A stretch of 64,000 nt of DNA from Vibrio alfacsensis (GCF_003544875.1 NZ_CP032094.1:372001-436000); one strand, 5' to 3'. Shown: positions 26,573 through 36,816, numbered from the stretch's first letter. A program made the numbers and translations. The notes: generated by a model from the letters alone, not told the origin.

Positions 26573-26870
26573 AGGTGTTCAGTTAAAAAGCGGATGTTAG
26601 TGGGTTAGTGAGAAACGATGCACTATATCCTTGCGGATCTAATGTGTCGAGCCTTAGTAACCTACCCAGATGTTCTCACAACCCAGATGTTCTCTTACCC
26701 TCTTAGCTCCGGGACAAAAACGCCTTAGTGCTACTACTCTAAAACACTTCTGCCCCAAAGCAAGCTAGAGATAGATTGACTATAATTTGAAGCATCTGCA
26801 TTTTGGCTTACTTTTCCTGATGTCTAGATCTCCAACTCTGTGGCCAAATTGAGGTGACCACTACAGTTGT
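26573..26870. other. intergenic, no gene seen
   Basis: A 300-bp gap between the Fis-type gene and the end of the defence-like cassette. It holds a tandem of cccagatgttctca/cccagatgttctct-like words near 26663-26695. It also holds a second copy of the cgggaca..aa.cgccttag motif near 26708-26726. Confidence 0.45.
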
Positions 26871-27799
26871 CTAAGTGTCTAGATGTTTAACAAACTTGCC
26901 GATAATCACTTTGTCCTTCGTTATCTCCGTGATATCGGAACTGAGGTTTAGCCCTGAGTGAAAGTGAATCCTTCCAGCTGAGTGATCTAACTTTGAGTGC
27001 CATTCACATGTAATATCTTTGGAGTTTATTTTGATTTTCCTTTGGTTCATTTTTGAAGTACTTGAGCGGGTTTTAGGGCTTTCTGGAGAAAGTGATACGT
27101 CAAATTTATTAGCCTCAGCTGTAAATTGTTCTCCACCTAAAGGGAAGTGAGACTGAGTATAGTCATTAAGATAGTCTAAATGTCTAAGAGCTATGGGTAA
27201 GAAGGCAAGCTCAGGAATTTGAAATTGGTTAAATCTAGCAGCGGTTCTATGAAAGTAACAATTTGGCCATAGCTTTTCTGAATAGGTTTTAACGTCTGCA
27301 TACGATTGGTTATTGTTGTAAATATTTTTCGGTAAGAGCATAAAGCACTGAGCTTGTTGCTAACTAATGTGTGCCTACTCTTGTCCCACCATTCTGCTGT
27401 TTCAACATTTCGAATAGATATGAAGCCACAGTTCCTATTTTGAATAAAACTTGAAGAAGCATATTCGTTGTCGCTAGCATAGACACCTAAGTCTAAATGA
27501 TCTTCGGTAACGTACGTTTTGAACCTTCTAAATAGTGTAAAAGCTCTCAAGTAAACATCACGGTTTGCACCAGCGGGTGAGCCTAGGATCTTATAGATTT
27601 CTTTACCGTTGATTTTTTCTTGAAAGATAGACTCTGGTGTATAGATATCCCCATATTTTTCACTGGCAATTGTGTTGCTTACAGACTCTATGAACGTAAG
27701 GTATTTGCTAAATTCTGCTTTTGCTTTAGTTCCATTTTCATTGTATGTAAGCTCTTCTATAAAAGATCTGTCATCTATAACAAAGGTTGATTCAGCCAT
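26871..27799 (-). pseudogene. third gene of the DUF262/ATPase cassette, unknown, one frameshift
   Basis: Two overlapping frames join into about 310 residues if one T is added at the AAA of 27342-27344, giving SNKLSAFMLLPKNIYNNNQSY. The N-terminal MAESTFVIDDRSFIEEL starts 63 bp after the ATPase gene. The middle part contains RDVYLRAFTLFRRFK and CGFISIRNVETAEWWDKSRH. The C-terminal part is basic and beta-rich. I recognise no catalytic motif. Its place as the last gene after a DUF262 protein and an AAA ATPase suggests an effector or specificity subunit; this is inference. Confidence 0.5.
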
Positions 27800-27862
27800 A
27801 ATTCAACTCAGCAAGTCGAGATAAGTTTTTGTATTTGGTCAAAAATCCAGCAGGCCAGTTAC

Positions 27863-28851
27863 TTAACTCCCTGAATCTAAAATCGTAATCTTTTCTACAG
27901 ATGATGGAGTGTCTTTATCTTTCGTAAAATAATTTATTATTGATTTGTTATTAAAATTCAGTTCTTTACATGCAATTCTAACCCCGTCAATAAAATGGTC
28001 ACTATGTGTTTCAACTATAACTTGGACCCCTGATTTAGCAGCCAACACGGCCAATACACCTAATTGAGTTTGTCCTGATGGGTGTATGTGAGCTTCAGGG
28101 TTTTCAATTAGTAATAATTTATGCTTGTCTGAGAGCATATGATACCAGTCTTCTACATATTGCTCCTTGAAGTCAGTACAACGTTTAGATGAAAGAACTA
28201 ATGCACTCATAACAATAGGTAACGCATAGCTGATACCAAAACCTGTGTTAGTAGCTCGATGGCCATCAATTTCTACATTAGATATGTCATGTTTCTTATC
28301 TAATGAAAACTCTAAATCAATATTTGGGCTGATATCATTCATCCAGCAGCTAAGTTGCTCTTTTAGAGTTTTGATACGCGTTCTTCCTATATAGTAGGTC
28401 TCCAACAATACAAGACTCAAACTTGTTGAAGTAGTCTGCACAGAACTCCCCTCTTTCTCCAATACTAATTCTTCTTGTTGCATTTATAGGAGGTTCGTTT
28501 GTGGGCCTAATCGTTCAGCACTAATATACTCTGAGATGAAATCAACAGGAGTCTCTAATTGCGCTTTTCTTTATCAATAGAAAGCGTATGTACATGATCT
28601 TTACTATGAACTGATATTTCAATTTTGCTGTTCAGTTTACTGTTGTACCTTGAGCGCAGTTCTTCGTAATCACCATACCCAGACAAGAAATGATTATCTT
28701 TACTCTCACTTGCGCATGCAATCATTCTAAGTGCTTGTATTACCGTGCTCTTTCCAGAACCATTTAACCCTGTTAAGACAGTTAGTGGGGCTATATCTAT
28801 AGGCTGATTTAGAAAAGATTTATAAGAATCTAATTCAATCTTAGTAATCAT
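27863..28851 (-). pseudogene. AAA ATPase with DUF3696-type C-terminus, several frameshifts
   Basis: The N-terminus MITKIELDSYKSFLNQPIDI leads into the Walker A TGLNGSGKSTVIQAL near residue 30. The C-terminal part has the signature-like FGISYALPIVMSAL, the Walker B KLLLIENPEAHIHPSGQTQLG, and the H-loop VIVETHSDHFIDGVRI, typical of OLD/RecF-like ATPases with DUF3696. Between them the frame changes about four times (near 28559, 28505, 28385, 28370). Each shift is repaired by one added base, which recovers the family's EYISAERLGP segment. The repaired protein is about 330 residues. Such ATPases are common in phage-defence cassettes. Confidence 0.7.
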
Positions 28852-28954
28852 AAAAATTCCGAAATAAATGATGATAATATTTGGTGTCTTAATTTTACAC
28901 CCGCAACTGAACTGCTATGACGGCTGATTGAGTTGCCGAAACCTTCATCTTTCA

Positions 28955-30026
28955 TTAGGTTTTATAGCTATTGATTAATAAATCTCTTTTTCTGACTAGC
29001 TTTTCATATTCGTTTTCGTCTAGTGAAGAAAAACACACATCAATGTGTCAAACAGTGATTTGTTAATTGGGGTTTTTCTCTGCCCTTCAACTGATTTTCT
29101 AAAAACGTGATCGCCAAATATATGATGACACCTAATTATTGCAGTTTCAAAATGGTCGGTGAGAGTGTTTTGGCTTGGACTTATGATCAAATTACCATCA
29201 TTAAGCCTAATTTGCCCTTCATTAATACATTCCATTGTCTGGGATAAAAATTCATCAACATCACCCTTGTAGTTACCAACTCCTAAAATGTAAAAGCAAA
29301 GTATCGAAGAACTAGCTCTCTTCCTATCATCCTTTCATCGTTAATAGTTTCGCTTAATATATTCTGGTATGGAGGTCTTTTAACTATATCCCTTAGGAGT
29401 TGAGTTGATTTCCCTTGGTAGAGAGCATGGCGAATCTCTTGTTCAGATAGAGGCATACCGCCAGTATTAATCCTTTTAAAATATTCCGCTTAACCTTTTC
29501 TGGAGTATCGGGCTTAATAATAGTGAATGACAGTTCTGTTTCTGCGACATTGTTAACAGTCATGCTTGCACTCGGCATGTTTTCTAAATCAGCAAAGTTT
29601 TATTGTTAAAGTGCTCTCCCAAAACTCTAGCTTTTCCAACTTATAACCTTGTCCATCATTGTTGGGGCCTAGCACAAAATCCTTAATTGCCGTTAATCTT
29701 TGAAGTCCGTCTACAACTTCCCAATTTCCTTCTTTATCTTCAGCTACATAGAACATAGGTAATGGGATGCGAAGCATCATTGATTCTATTAGCAGGCTTT
29801 GACGTTCTTTGTTCCATACGCTGCTTCGTTGGAAATCTGGAGAGAGTCTAATCGTTCCATTTCTAATGCGTCGAAGGAAAGCTTCAAGAGAAATAACTTT
29901 TGAATTAATTGTAATAGATCTAGGATCGAAAGGTTCATTGAGTAATATAGGGCTATAAGACTCCTTTTCGACACCGGATGGTACGCCTTCAGACGCAAAC
30001 TCTTCAATACTATGTTTGTATGACAT
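28955..30026 (-). pseudogene. DUF262 (GmrS-N/ParB-like) protein, several frameshifts
   Basis: The N-terminal 130 residues are a clear DUF262 domain: RNGTIRLSPDFQRSSVWNKERQSLLIESM, then IPLPMFYVAEDKEG and the nucleotide-binding VVDGLQRLTAIKDF. Downstream pieces in other frames continue the family in order: VNNVAETELSFTIIKPDTPEKVKRNI, RINTGGMPLSEQEIRHALYQG, GRELVLRYFAF, and an NYKGDVDEFL segment. About five one-base additions, mostly in A/T runs near 29600, 29606, 29475, 29293 and 29030, restore one protein of about 360 residues. DUF262 proteins include the NTPase half of GmrSD type IV restriction enzymes. It is the first gene of the cassette. Confidence 0.7.
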
Positions 30027-30408
30027 GACCAAGTTTCTTTTGTAGTATTTTCCTTAAGAATACAGTGTTCATACGATGAAGTGCAAAACTTACTAATTAT
30101 TTTTGCCGTGTCACTCTTCAAGAGTGTCAGAGTGCTCTATGATTCGTAACTCGGAAATGTCCAAAACCTTCTTACGATAACGAGCTTTCTGTTTGTGAGT
30201 CGGTAGCGACAGATGCTGCATCGGGATAACTTCTGGGTTTTATGAGGTTTGGCTTGATGTTGAAGCGTACTATAATAATAGGGGTTGTATATGGCTCAGA
30301 GTAGTCAACTCTAAAGAGTGAATCAAAACGTCCCAATTTGGTCCCATGGCAAATAACAACGTTTATAACCTAATGATAGTAAGTGTTTTTTAACCGATTG
30401 TACCTAAC
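30027..30408. other. intergenic at the right border of the island
   Basis: The promoter region of the minus-strand cassette lies on the left. I see no gene. gaaatgtccaaaaccttct at 30156-30174 resembles part of the 27-bp repeats near 17152 and 18153. The region ends abruptly at the tdh remnant. Confidence 0.4.
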
Positions 30409-30564
30409 ATGTTTGAAACTTGGTACAAGATGGCAAGTCTTATCCAATCAGGCCTAGATCTAACGCCAATCATCACTCACCACTACAAGATTGATGACTT
30501 CCAACAAGGCTTCGACGTAATGCGTAGCGGGATGTCTGGCAAGGTTATTCTTGATTGGGAATAG
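30409..30564 (+). pseudogene. tdh: threonine 3-dehydrogenase, C-terminal remnant
   Basis: This 51-codon frame reads [16 protein letters not shown], then [23 protein letters not shown], then GKVILDWE and stop. That is the C-terminal end of L-threonine 3-dehydrogenase (full length about 341-343 residues). Homology stops exactly at the ATG. In front of it there is unrelated sequence with an in-frame stop. It therefore looks like the 3' end of a tdh gene cut off when the island inserted or a deletion occurred; a terminator follows. Whether an intact tdh lies elsewhere cannot be seen. Confidence 0.88.
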
Positions 30565-30688
30565 GGTACTAGCGGGCTAAATTGAAAGCGATTTGGTTGT
30601 TGTAGAAACGGCTTGCCTATCATCTGCGGTTATCTATCATCTGAGTGGTAAATAGCCCGATGTTGCTTTCAATCCTCTGGCACAAATA

Positions 30689-30720
30689 AACGCCGCAGAA
30701 GTAGTCTCTGCGGCGTTTTT
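30689..30720 (+). terminator. terminator following the tdh remnant
   Basis: 11-bp stem aacgccgcaga / tctgcggcgtt (30689-30699, 30707-30717) followed by T's to 30720. It is probably the original tdh terminator. The 200 bp after it, up to the TagA gene, contain its promoter; I see no defined regulator site. Confidence 0.9.
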
Positions 30721-30923
30721 CATAAAAATCATGTTTTTCTCAAAATGTGATATTGAGTCACGGAATGATTTTACTTTCTTTATTGCATCGAGTTATAGGT
30801 TATTAATCAGTATATTCGTCGGTAAATAGGTTGGCGGTCTTGCTTTGTCCTATTCTGTCGCGGCTAGAGGTCAGTCTACGCTGAACTTAACTGCTCTGTC
30901 GTTATATTATTGATGAGTATCTC

Positions 30924-33900
30924 ATGATTAAAAAAGCCCTTTTAGCCAGTGCCATTGGTGCGTTGCTTCCTGCATACAACGTGATGGCAGGCGAAGATGT
31001 TCGCATAGCAATGATGCAAGAAATGGCAAAGAAAATTGAAGCCCGAGTGAATCAAGTTAATCAGTTGGCGCAAAATCCAGACAACTGGGAAGAGCGTAAC
31101 GGTCGACGTTTTCTACGTTTTGGCGAATATCTCTACCCAATGACACCAGATAACAAACCACTGTTTATGCCGTTTGTCTTGGGTTCATCGTACGAAGAAA
31201 ATGTCGCTTATGCAGACCGTTCAGCAGAAGCGATGTTTGACTTTGTTAAAGCACCTTGGCGCTTAACCAATGAGCAAGATGGCGTGTATGTTTATCATGA
31301 TCAGTTTGGCCAAAACTACTTAGAGTGGATTGAGAACGACAAACTATGTAGCGTGCGTTATCTTGCAGGCAGTGGTGTAAGTACGACTAACCAAGATTGT
31401 AAGCCTTTTGACGAAAAGCAAACCGATGCGATTGGTTTCATTGATGATCTTGAGGTGACGAATCATCTAGCTGGCACTTTTGCCGCGCAAATTCGTTTTG
31501 TTCAAAACCAAACTTCAGAGCCGTATGGCAATGCGGAAAAATCTCAACAACAACTGGTCACCCACCGTGAAGCTTTGTTAGTGGTTACGCCTGAGAAAGA
31601 AAGTCTCGATGAGAAGAGCATCCTAGTCTACATCTACAAAGATGGTCAGCTGTTAGAAAAACGAGTTTTAAATAACCCTTCTCAGCTACTAGGTGCTGAC
31701 CGCACAGTAGAAGATGAGCGACCTGACATTCTGTACTCAAAGCGTTCTTATTCTACGGTACTGCCTTGGAACTATGTTGAAAAAGGTTTAAGCCTGCGTT
31801 TTGAAACTTATGATATGCGTGAAGGTGAACTAGCAGCAGACAGCATCGAGTTTGGTGCGCCAATGCATGTAGAGATGCCTATGGTACGTATTGGTATGCT
31901 CACTGAGCCACCTGCGGCTAAGCCTTTGGAAATGCGCATGGCAAACCACGGTTCAGAGCTGTTCCAACGTTTCCCACTCGCGACCATGACCATTAGTCCT
32001 TACTTGCCAGTGAAACTGGACAAGGTTGTTACCGCTTACGGTGAGGTGGAACAAGAATACAGTCAGTTTGACAATCCCGATGTTTATTCTGGTGATATGC
32101 GCGAAAACATCACCAAGTCACTGATTCAGACGGGTATCAACAATGCTAACTTTGGTGTACCTAGCACAGCGGGTACTCACCAATGGCAGCCTGCTAACTT
32201 CCCAACGGTCGTGATTGGTCACTCAATCGGTCGTTACCTCAACAAGAAAGGCGAGGTTGTCGATGTCACTCACGGTCTATCTGGTGGTAACGGTATGGCA
32301 CTGTTGGTAGACTCTACGGGCAACGAAGTCACCCATGAGCTCGGTCACGCATTTAGTCTATGGCACTGGCCTGGTGGTCCGGATGTGTACTACCACAGTA
32401 CGACAAGTGGTTGGGGTTATGATGCCTACCGTGGACGTATGGCAGATAACATCGTTTGGTACAATCGTGGTTATGATGGTCGTGACTTTAAAGGTCTAGT
32501 TGGTTATCAAAAAGACCCTATGGCTGGGGGTAACTTTGACTCAAGTGCGAGCAGTTACCCACTATTCACAGGTTACACCGCGAAAGTCACTCAAGACTAC
32601 CTAACCGGTCACGACTTGCTAGATATGTCGACCGAGTCGGGCTTTACTCATTGGAATGAAAACACTCAGACGATGGTTGAGGTTGAACAAACCACTAAGC
32701 TTAAGCCGCGTGTGTCAGGTGTTGATGTCATGACGATGGTGGGCTACTACGATCCGACTAAACAAAACTTAAGTTACATCTATCCACCTATGTACGGCGC
32801 ATCAGGTAATGTATTTGATTCACCTGAGCCACAAGTGGGGCAATGTTGGGCGGAAGTCAGTTACGCAGGTGGTAAGCTTGAAAAAGTGGCGCTTGATGGC
32901 CGTCGTTTAGATGGCAACATGAGTAACAAATTCCACATTAACTTAGAGCGTTCTGCTAACCCTGAAAGTATGACGATTTTCTGTCCAGAACGTCTACTGG
33001 AAGATGTGGTTCGTGAAGCAATTTTGGCGGATGTTGGCCAAGAACGTTTCTTCGATTGGGGTGAAAACAACCGAAATGGTAACCCTGGCGATGTATTCCA
33101 TTACCATCGCAATGGCCGAGTAGAGCTGTTTGAACTGCAAAACCATCAATACTGGTATTTCCCTGACAGCGGTCAATCGAATGGTGAATGGAAGTTCATC
33201 GGTTACTTTGATGATCTAGTGGACCAATATGTCGAGGAGCAGCAGCCAAGCTATGACGACTTTGGTCAGGTTGAACTGACTACTCGTCAGTTTGAGATGA
33301 GTGATGAATATCCGCAGCGTGCAGTGAGCTTTGGTAAAGATCATGACGGTTATGCGCAAGGTGTAGAAGATACCTTAACTTTTGCTCAGATTAGCCAACT
33401 GCATAATATTGATTACGCAAGCGTTGCGGAATTTGATCGCGCAGTGTTAGCGCAAGGGCAGTATCAACTATTTGGTCAAAACGCTTCTGTGCTTTCTTTG
33501 AAGCAAATGGAAGTAGGCTTCGTAGGTGCACTATTTGCACAAAGCAACCCTGAGACAGGTACTCGCGACTATTTTATGATGAAGCGAGTTAACGCAGGGG
33601 TAATGCCGTCAGATCAGTTATCTAACCAAGATTGGAAATACCTCGGCAGTGCAGAGACTTATGTTAACTTTGACCTAAATCCGATTCGTGTTGAGCGTAA
33701 AGGATTAGATCATAGTATGCGTCTGAAAGCTTACTACGGTGTTGAAGAAGTGCTCACTGCAGAGCAAGCTGGTGCAACAAGCACACCATACCAGCTGTTC
33801 AGTACTAGATTGAAAGATGGTCAGCAAGGTTACTTCTTACAAAAGACAGAGGGTGTAGCAACTGAAATGCCGAATGGGGAGTTCTCTAACTCCGAGTGGC

Positions 33901-34178
33901 ATTTTGTTGGTAGCGACAACTCGTTAAATGAAACGCTAAGCCGTTGGTTAGAGCGCGATGAGTTTGAGCAAGATGTGGTGAACTGGTACCGCCAGGATGC
34001 ACTGGGTGTTTATGGTGATGCAGGTAAAGTGGGAGATGTATTCTCGTACGATTTTCATGATGGTAAGCGCCATTACTACCAGTTGAAAACTGACGGATAC
34101 GGTTACTTCCCATGGCCAGATAAACCAAATATGGATGACTGGAGCAATCATAACTGGCAATACTTGACATCGTTTTAA
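30924..34178 (+). CDS. tagA: TagA/StcE-like zinc metalloprotease (peptidase M66), secreted
   Basis: A 1084-residue protein with a signal peptide (MIKKALLASAIGALLPAYNVMA) and no lipobox cysteine, so exported rather than a lipoprotein. The M66 zinc site HELGHAFSLWH (HExxHxxGxxH) lies near residue 471. N-terminal beta-rich domains resemble the ToxR-regulated TagA / StcE family of mucin-type glycoprotein proteases. The C-terminal 400 residues contain repeated aromatic segments (YWYFPDSGQSNGEWKFIGY, YFMMKRVNAG...DWKYLG, GYFLQKTEG...EWHFVG, YYQLKTDGYGYFPWP...NWQYL), probably beta domains that bind glycans or matrix. The likely role is cleavage of host or environmental glycoproteins. Substrate and secretion route are inferred from the family. 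Confidence 0.9.
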   Translation: MIKKALLASAIGALLPAYNVMAGEDVRIAMMQEMAKKIEARVNQVNQLAQNPDNWEERNGRRFLRFGEYLYPMTPDNKPLFMPFVLGSSYEENVAYADRSAEAMFDFVKAPWRLTNEQDGVYVYHDQFGQNYLEWIENDKLCSVRYLAGSGVSTTNQDCKPFDEKQTDAIGFIDDLEVTNHLAGTFAAQIRFVQNQTSEPYGNAEKSQQQLVTHREALLVVTPEKESLDEKSILVYIYKDGQLLEKRVLNNPSQLLGADRTVEDERPDILYSKRSYSTVLPWNYVEKGLSLRFETYDMREGELAADSIEFGAPMHVEMPMVRIGMLTEPPAAKPLEMRMANHGSELFQRFPLATMTISPYLPVKLDKVVTAYGEVEQEYSQFDNPDVYSGDMRENITKSLIQTGINNANFGVPSTAGTHQWQPANFPTVVIGHSIGRYLNKKGEVVDVTHGLSGGNGMALLVDSTGNEVTHELGHAFSLWHWPGGPDVYYHSTTSGWGYDAYRGRMADNIVWYNRGYDGRDFKGLVGYQKDPMAGGNFDSSASSYPLFTGYTAKVTQDYLTGHDLLDMSTESGFTHWNENTQTMVEVEQTTKLKPRVSGVDVMTMVGYYDPTKQNLSYIYPPMYGASGNVFDSPEPQVGQCWAEVSYAGGKLEKVALDGRRLDGNMSNKFHINLERSANPESMTIFCPERLLEDVVREAILADVGQERFFDWGENNRNGNPGDVFHYHRNGRVELFELQNHQYWYFPDSGQSNGEWKFIGYFDDLVDQYVEEQQPSYDDFGQVELTTRQFEMSDEYPQRAVSFGKDHDGYAQGVEDTLTFAQISQLHNIDYASVAEFDRAVLAQGQYQLFGQNASVLSLKQMEVGFVGALFAQSNPETGTRDYFMMKRVNAGVMPSDQLSNQDWKYLGSAETYVNFDLNPIRVERKGLDHSMRLKAYYGVEEVLTAEQAGATSTPYQLFSTRLKDGQQGYFLQKTEGVATEMPNGEFSNSEWHFVGSDNSLNETLSRWLERDEFEQDVVNWYRQDALGVYGDAGKVGDVFSYDFHDGKRHYYQLKTDGYGYFPWPDKPNMDDWSNHNWQYLTSF

Positions 34179-34194
34179 GCGGTAGAGTACTAAG

Positions 34195-34225
34195 GAGCCC
34201 TTACTAAGTGTGAGGGCTCTTCTTT
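34195..34225 (+). terminator. terminator of the tagA-like gene
   Basis: Stem gagccct / agggctc (34195-34201, 34213-34219) followed by tcttctttagc, about 17 bp after the stop codon. Confidence 0.7.
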
Positions 34226-34425
34226 AGCATTTTTCAAGAGTCGCCAGAGTATGTTATCACTCTCCACTCAGGCATGATTGAACCTACTCAACTTGACTCT
34301 ATTGCTTAATTTAAGTCTGACAAAACATCAGACAATTTAGGGTGATATATCAGAAATTCACAAATTTATCCTAGTGTTATTTCTGATTTAGAGAAGCCGA
34401 GCCGTGTGTAGTTTAATGAGTTAAT

Positions 34426-34460
34426 AAATGGCCCCAAGAAGTTCTCGGGGCCATTTTAAT
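34426..34460. terminator. terminator between tagA-like gene and DUF1840 gene
   Basis: 10-bp stem aaatggcccc / ggggccattt (34426-34435, 34447-34456) with A's before and T's after, so usable in both directions. It probably ends the minus-strand DUF1840 transcript. The rest of the 34226-34523 gap shows no gene. Confidence 0.85.
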
Positions 34461-34523
34461 TGGTGGATAGGACTATCAAATCTGGCTTATATCGAGCTCT
34501 ATGCTTAGCGGGGCGCTCAGTTG

Positions 34524-34838
34524 CTATTCCTTATCCCACATTACATCGCACTTATCTCGTGAAGCGGCGCTGAGAAGTTCAATCAATGGAAGCGCTCTGT
34601 TTTTGAGACTAACGGCATGTTCCATTGCATCTTCATCATCTTCAAAGCTTTCAATTTCAGGCAAATCGCTTTCATGTTTCAGGCTTTGCTGCAAATGTTC
34701 GAGAGCGCTCGGTACATCTTCGGCCTCTATAACACCAGGAATGTTCGTACTGTGCCCCATCATCTTCAACATATGCGATGCAATATCGTGAAACATGATG
34801 ATGTTTGAATATGATTTACAGCTGAATTTAACAAGCAT
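34524..34838 (-). CDS. DUF1840 family protein
   Basis: A 104-residue cytoplasmic protein. The N-terminus MLVKFSCKSYSNIIMFHDIASHMLKMMGHS and the following IPGVI match the DUF1840 signature (xLVxFxSKAxxxxxMFxDxAxxLLxxMGxS). The remainder is acidic and helical. Its function is unknown; it is a common single-gene unit in gamma- and betaproteobacteria. Confidence 0.85.
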   Translation of the reverse strand: MLVKFSCKSYSNIIMFHDIASHMLKMMGHSTNIPGVIEAEDVPSALEHLQQSLKHESDLPEIESFEDDEDAMEHAVSLKNRALPLIELLSAASRDKCDVMWDKE

Positions 34839-34990
34839 GGCAGGCTACCTTATTGATTGACTGAACAAATTTATACTTAATCTTAGACCATAGGTGGTAT
34901 TTAGAGTACGACGATAAAGCCAAACTCACATTTCATCTTCGTACATAACTTTAGGCACGGGCTGTTAAGCAAGGAATAAATCTAAACAGG

Positions 34991-36115
34991 TTATAATGCT
35001 CTCTCGTTACCTTGCATCACTTGTGTTGAGCCTTGCAGATCTTGCACTAACTGCACTGGATCCAATTTGAGCGTCTGAGTCGGGAACGCGATATCAGCAT
35101 CATGCTTTTTAATGATGGCCATGACTTGCAGTAGCACATCTTGCTTAACTTCATGATAGCGGATCCAGTTGACGGTCTTAGTAAACGTGTAAATGAAAAA
35201 GTTTAGTGATGATGCGCCAAAGGAATCAAAATTCACGATTAAGGTCTGACGGGCATCGATGTCTTTGTGGTTTTTGAGCATTTCTCGTACTTCATCAATA
35301 ATAGCAGGCACTTTATCTGCATCATCGTAACGTAAGCCTATAGTCTCAAAAATACGGCGGTTGAGCATGCGCGATGGGTTTTCTACCACGATATTGCTAA
35401 ACACTGAATTTGGAACATACAACGGACGCTTATCAAATGTACGGATGCTGGTCATACGCCAACCAATGCGCTCTACCGTTCCTTCAATTTGGCGATCTGG
35501 CGATCGAATCCAGTCTCCAACTTTGAAAGGACGGTCGAAGTAAATCATTAATCCCCCAAAGAAGTTCGATAGCAGATCTTTCGCCGCTAAACCGACAATT
35601 AAGCCACCGACACCACCAAAGGTGAGTAAGCCAGAAAGACTGAGACCAAATGCCTGCATCACGGTGAGAACGCCAATCACAATGAAAAACAGGCGTGCAA
35701 CTTTAGCTATGGCTTGAACAGTCGTCTCATCACGAGTTTTTTGCTCTAGTATGTAGTCTTCAACATTTGTGATGAGGCGCATTACTATCCAGACAAGCAC
35801 GCTGATCACAAGGATCAGTTTCAGTGTACTTAACCAGTTAAACTTATTACCCAGTTCACTTTGTAAGACGATTCCGAGTGATACGGTTGCTGGCCAACAC
35901 CAAATTAACGTACTCACAGGGGTCTTGAGCGCTTCAAGTAATAGATCGTCCCAATGGAAAGGGGTCTTCTCTACCAGAATGGATAAGCGGGAGTGCAGCA
36001 CTCGCCATGCAATCCAAGCAAAAAAGCTGGCAATGGTGATAAATAAAACGCTGCTGCTCCACTGTTGATGGTGAGCCAAGACGTAATTTTGAAGCTCAGT
36101 AAACCAAGGTGACAT
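34991..36115 (-). CDS. MscS-family mechanosensitive channel (YnaI-like)
   Basis: A 374-residue inner-membrane protein with about four N-terminal membrane helices plus the pore helix. The MscS core is present: [41 protein letters not shown] (near residues 160-200), followed by the beta domain with [17 protein letters not shown] and [17 protein letters not shown]. The C-terminal alpha/beta domain is normal. It should protect against hypo-osmotic shock by releasing solutes. It is monocistronic. Confidence 0.93.
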   Translation of the reverse strand: MSPWFTELQNYVLAHHQQWSSSVLFITIASFFAWIAWRVLHSRLSILVEKTPFHWDDLLLEALKTPVSTLIWCWPATVSLGIVLQSELGNKFNWLSTLKLILVISVLVWIVMRLITNVEDYILEQKTRDETTVQAIAKVARLFFIVIGVLTVMQAFGLSLSGLLTFGGVGGLIVGLAAKDLLSNFFGGLMIYFDRPFKVGDWIRSPDRQIEGTVERIGWRMTSIRTFDKRPLYVPNSVFSNIVVENPSRMLNRRIFETIGLRYDDADKVPAIIDEVREMLKNHKDIDARQTLIVNFDSFGASSLNFFIYTFTKTVNWIRYHEVKQDVLLQVMAIIKKHDADIAFPTQTLKLDPVQLVQDLQGSTQVMQGNERAL

Positions 36116-36365
36116 AAATAAGGTTTCTTACAAAAGGACAATAGATAAAAGGTAACAAAAATTCGGCCTTTGCCCTAGTGGAATCATTGACATAGCAGAA
36201 ACGAGAAGTTTGTTAGCCCTAGTGTGTATCTATCCGTTATTGATGTTTGGAGCGCTGAGAGCGTAAGAGATTCAATGGATGAATTGTTTGTACTCTGACT
36301 CATCCCTAACATTTATCAGACTCTAGTGTGAGAGTGTATGTGCAGAAAAAATAACGGAGGAAAAT

Positions 36366-36713
36366 ATGGAACTGACAGAGCTGGATCGAAATGCGCTCTA
36401 CGACATTTGGATGTCGCAAAAAGCAAAAATGCACATGACACAAATGGAGATGGCAAAGCGACTTGGCTTAGGGTTGCATGAGTTTACTGCGTTATTGCGT
36501 GGTAATGCGCCTTTGACTTTAACGTTCGTTAACCAATTATGCGAACAGCTGCACGTTCGTCCAAGTCAGGTTATTCCCTCTTTTTTTGAACGCGAACTGG
36601 TGGCGCCGGGAGCGGTATATTTGCAAAACCGTGTGATGGTGGATGGTGAAATTCGAAATGTATTCATTGAAGGCAACCAAGTCATTATTGAGTATGAGCA
36701 CCAAATTAGTTAG
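36366..36713 (+). CDS. XRE-type helix-turn-helix regulator
   Basis: A 115-residue DNA-binding protein with a strong ggagg ribosome binding site. Its HTH spans about residues 20-60 (MTQMEMAKRLGLGLHEFTALLRGNAPLTLTFVNQLCEQL). The C-terminal 45 residues (VYLQNRVMVDGEIRNVFIEGNQVIIEYEHQ) form a small beta domain. It stands alone between mscS and lldD. Targets are unknown. Confidence 0.82.
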   Translation: MELTELDRNALYDIWMSQKAKMHMTQMEMAKRLGLGLHEFTALLRGNAPLTLTFVNQLCEQLHVRPSQVIPSFFERELVAPGAVYLQNRVMVDGEIRNVFIEGNQVIIEYEHQIS

Positions 36714-36816
36714 CCAAATGACCGAATAGAAGGTTGCGAGTGGTTTAGTACTCGCAATCTTAGGTTTCTCTGAGTGATTCGTTCATTAAGCATTGGTTTG
36801 CTTGATAGCCTATTTA

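Noticed and set aside
31808..34170. Several minus-strand frames inside the TagA-like protease gene
   Set aside because: They lie wholly within a well-supported gene and have no ribosome binding sites.
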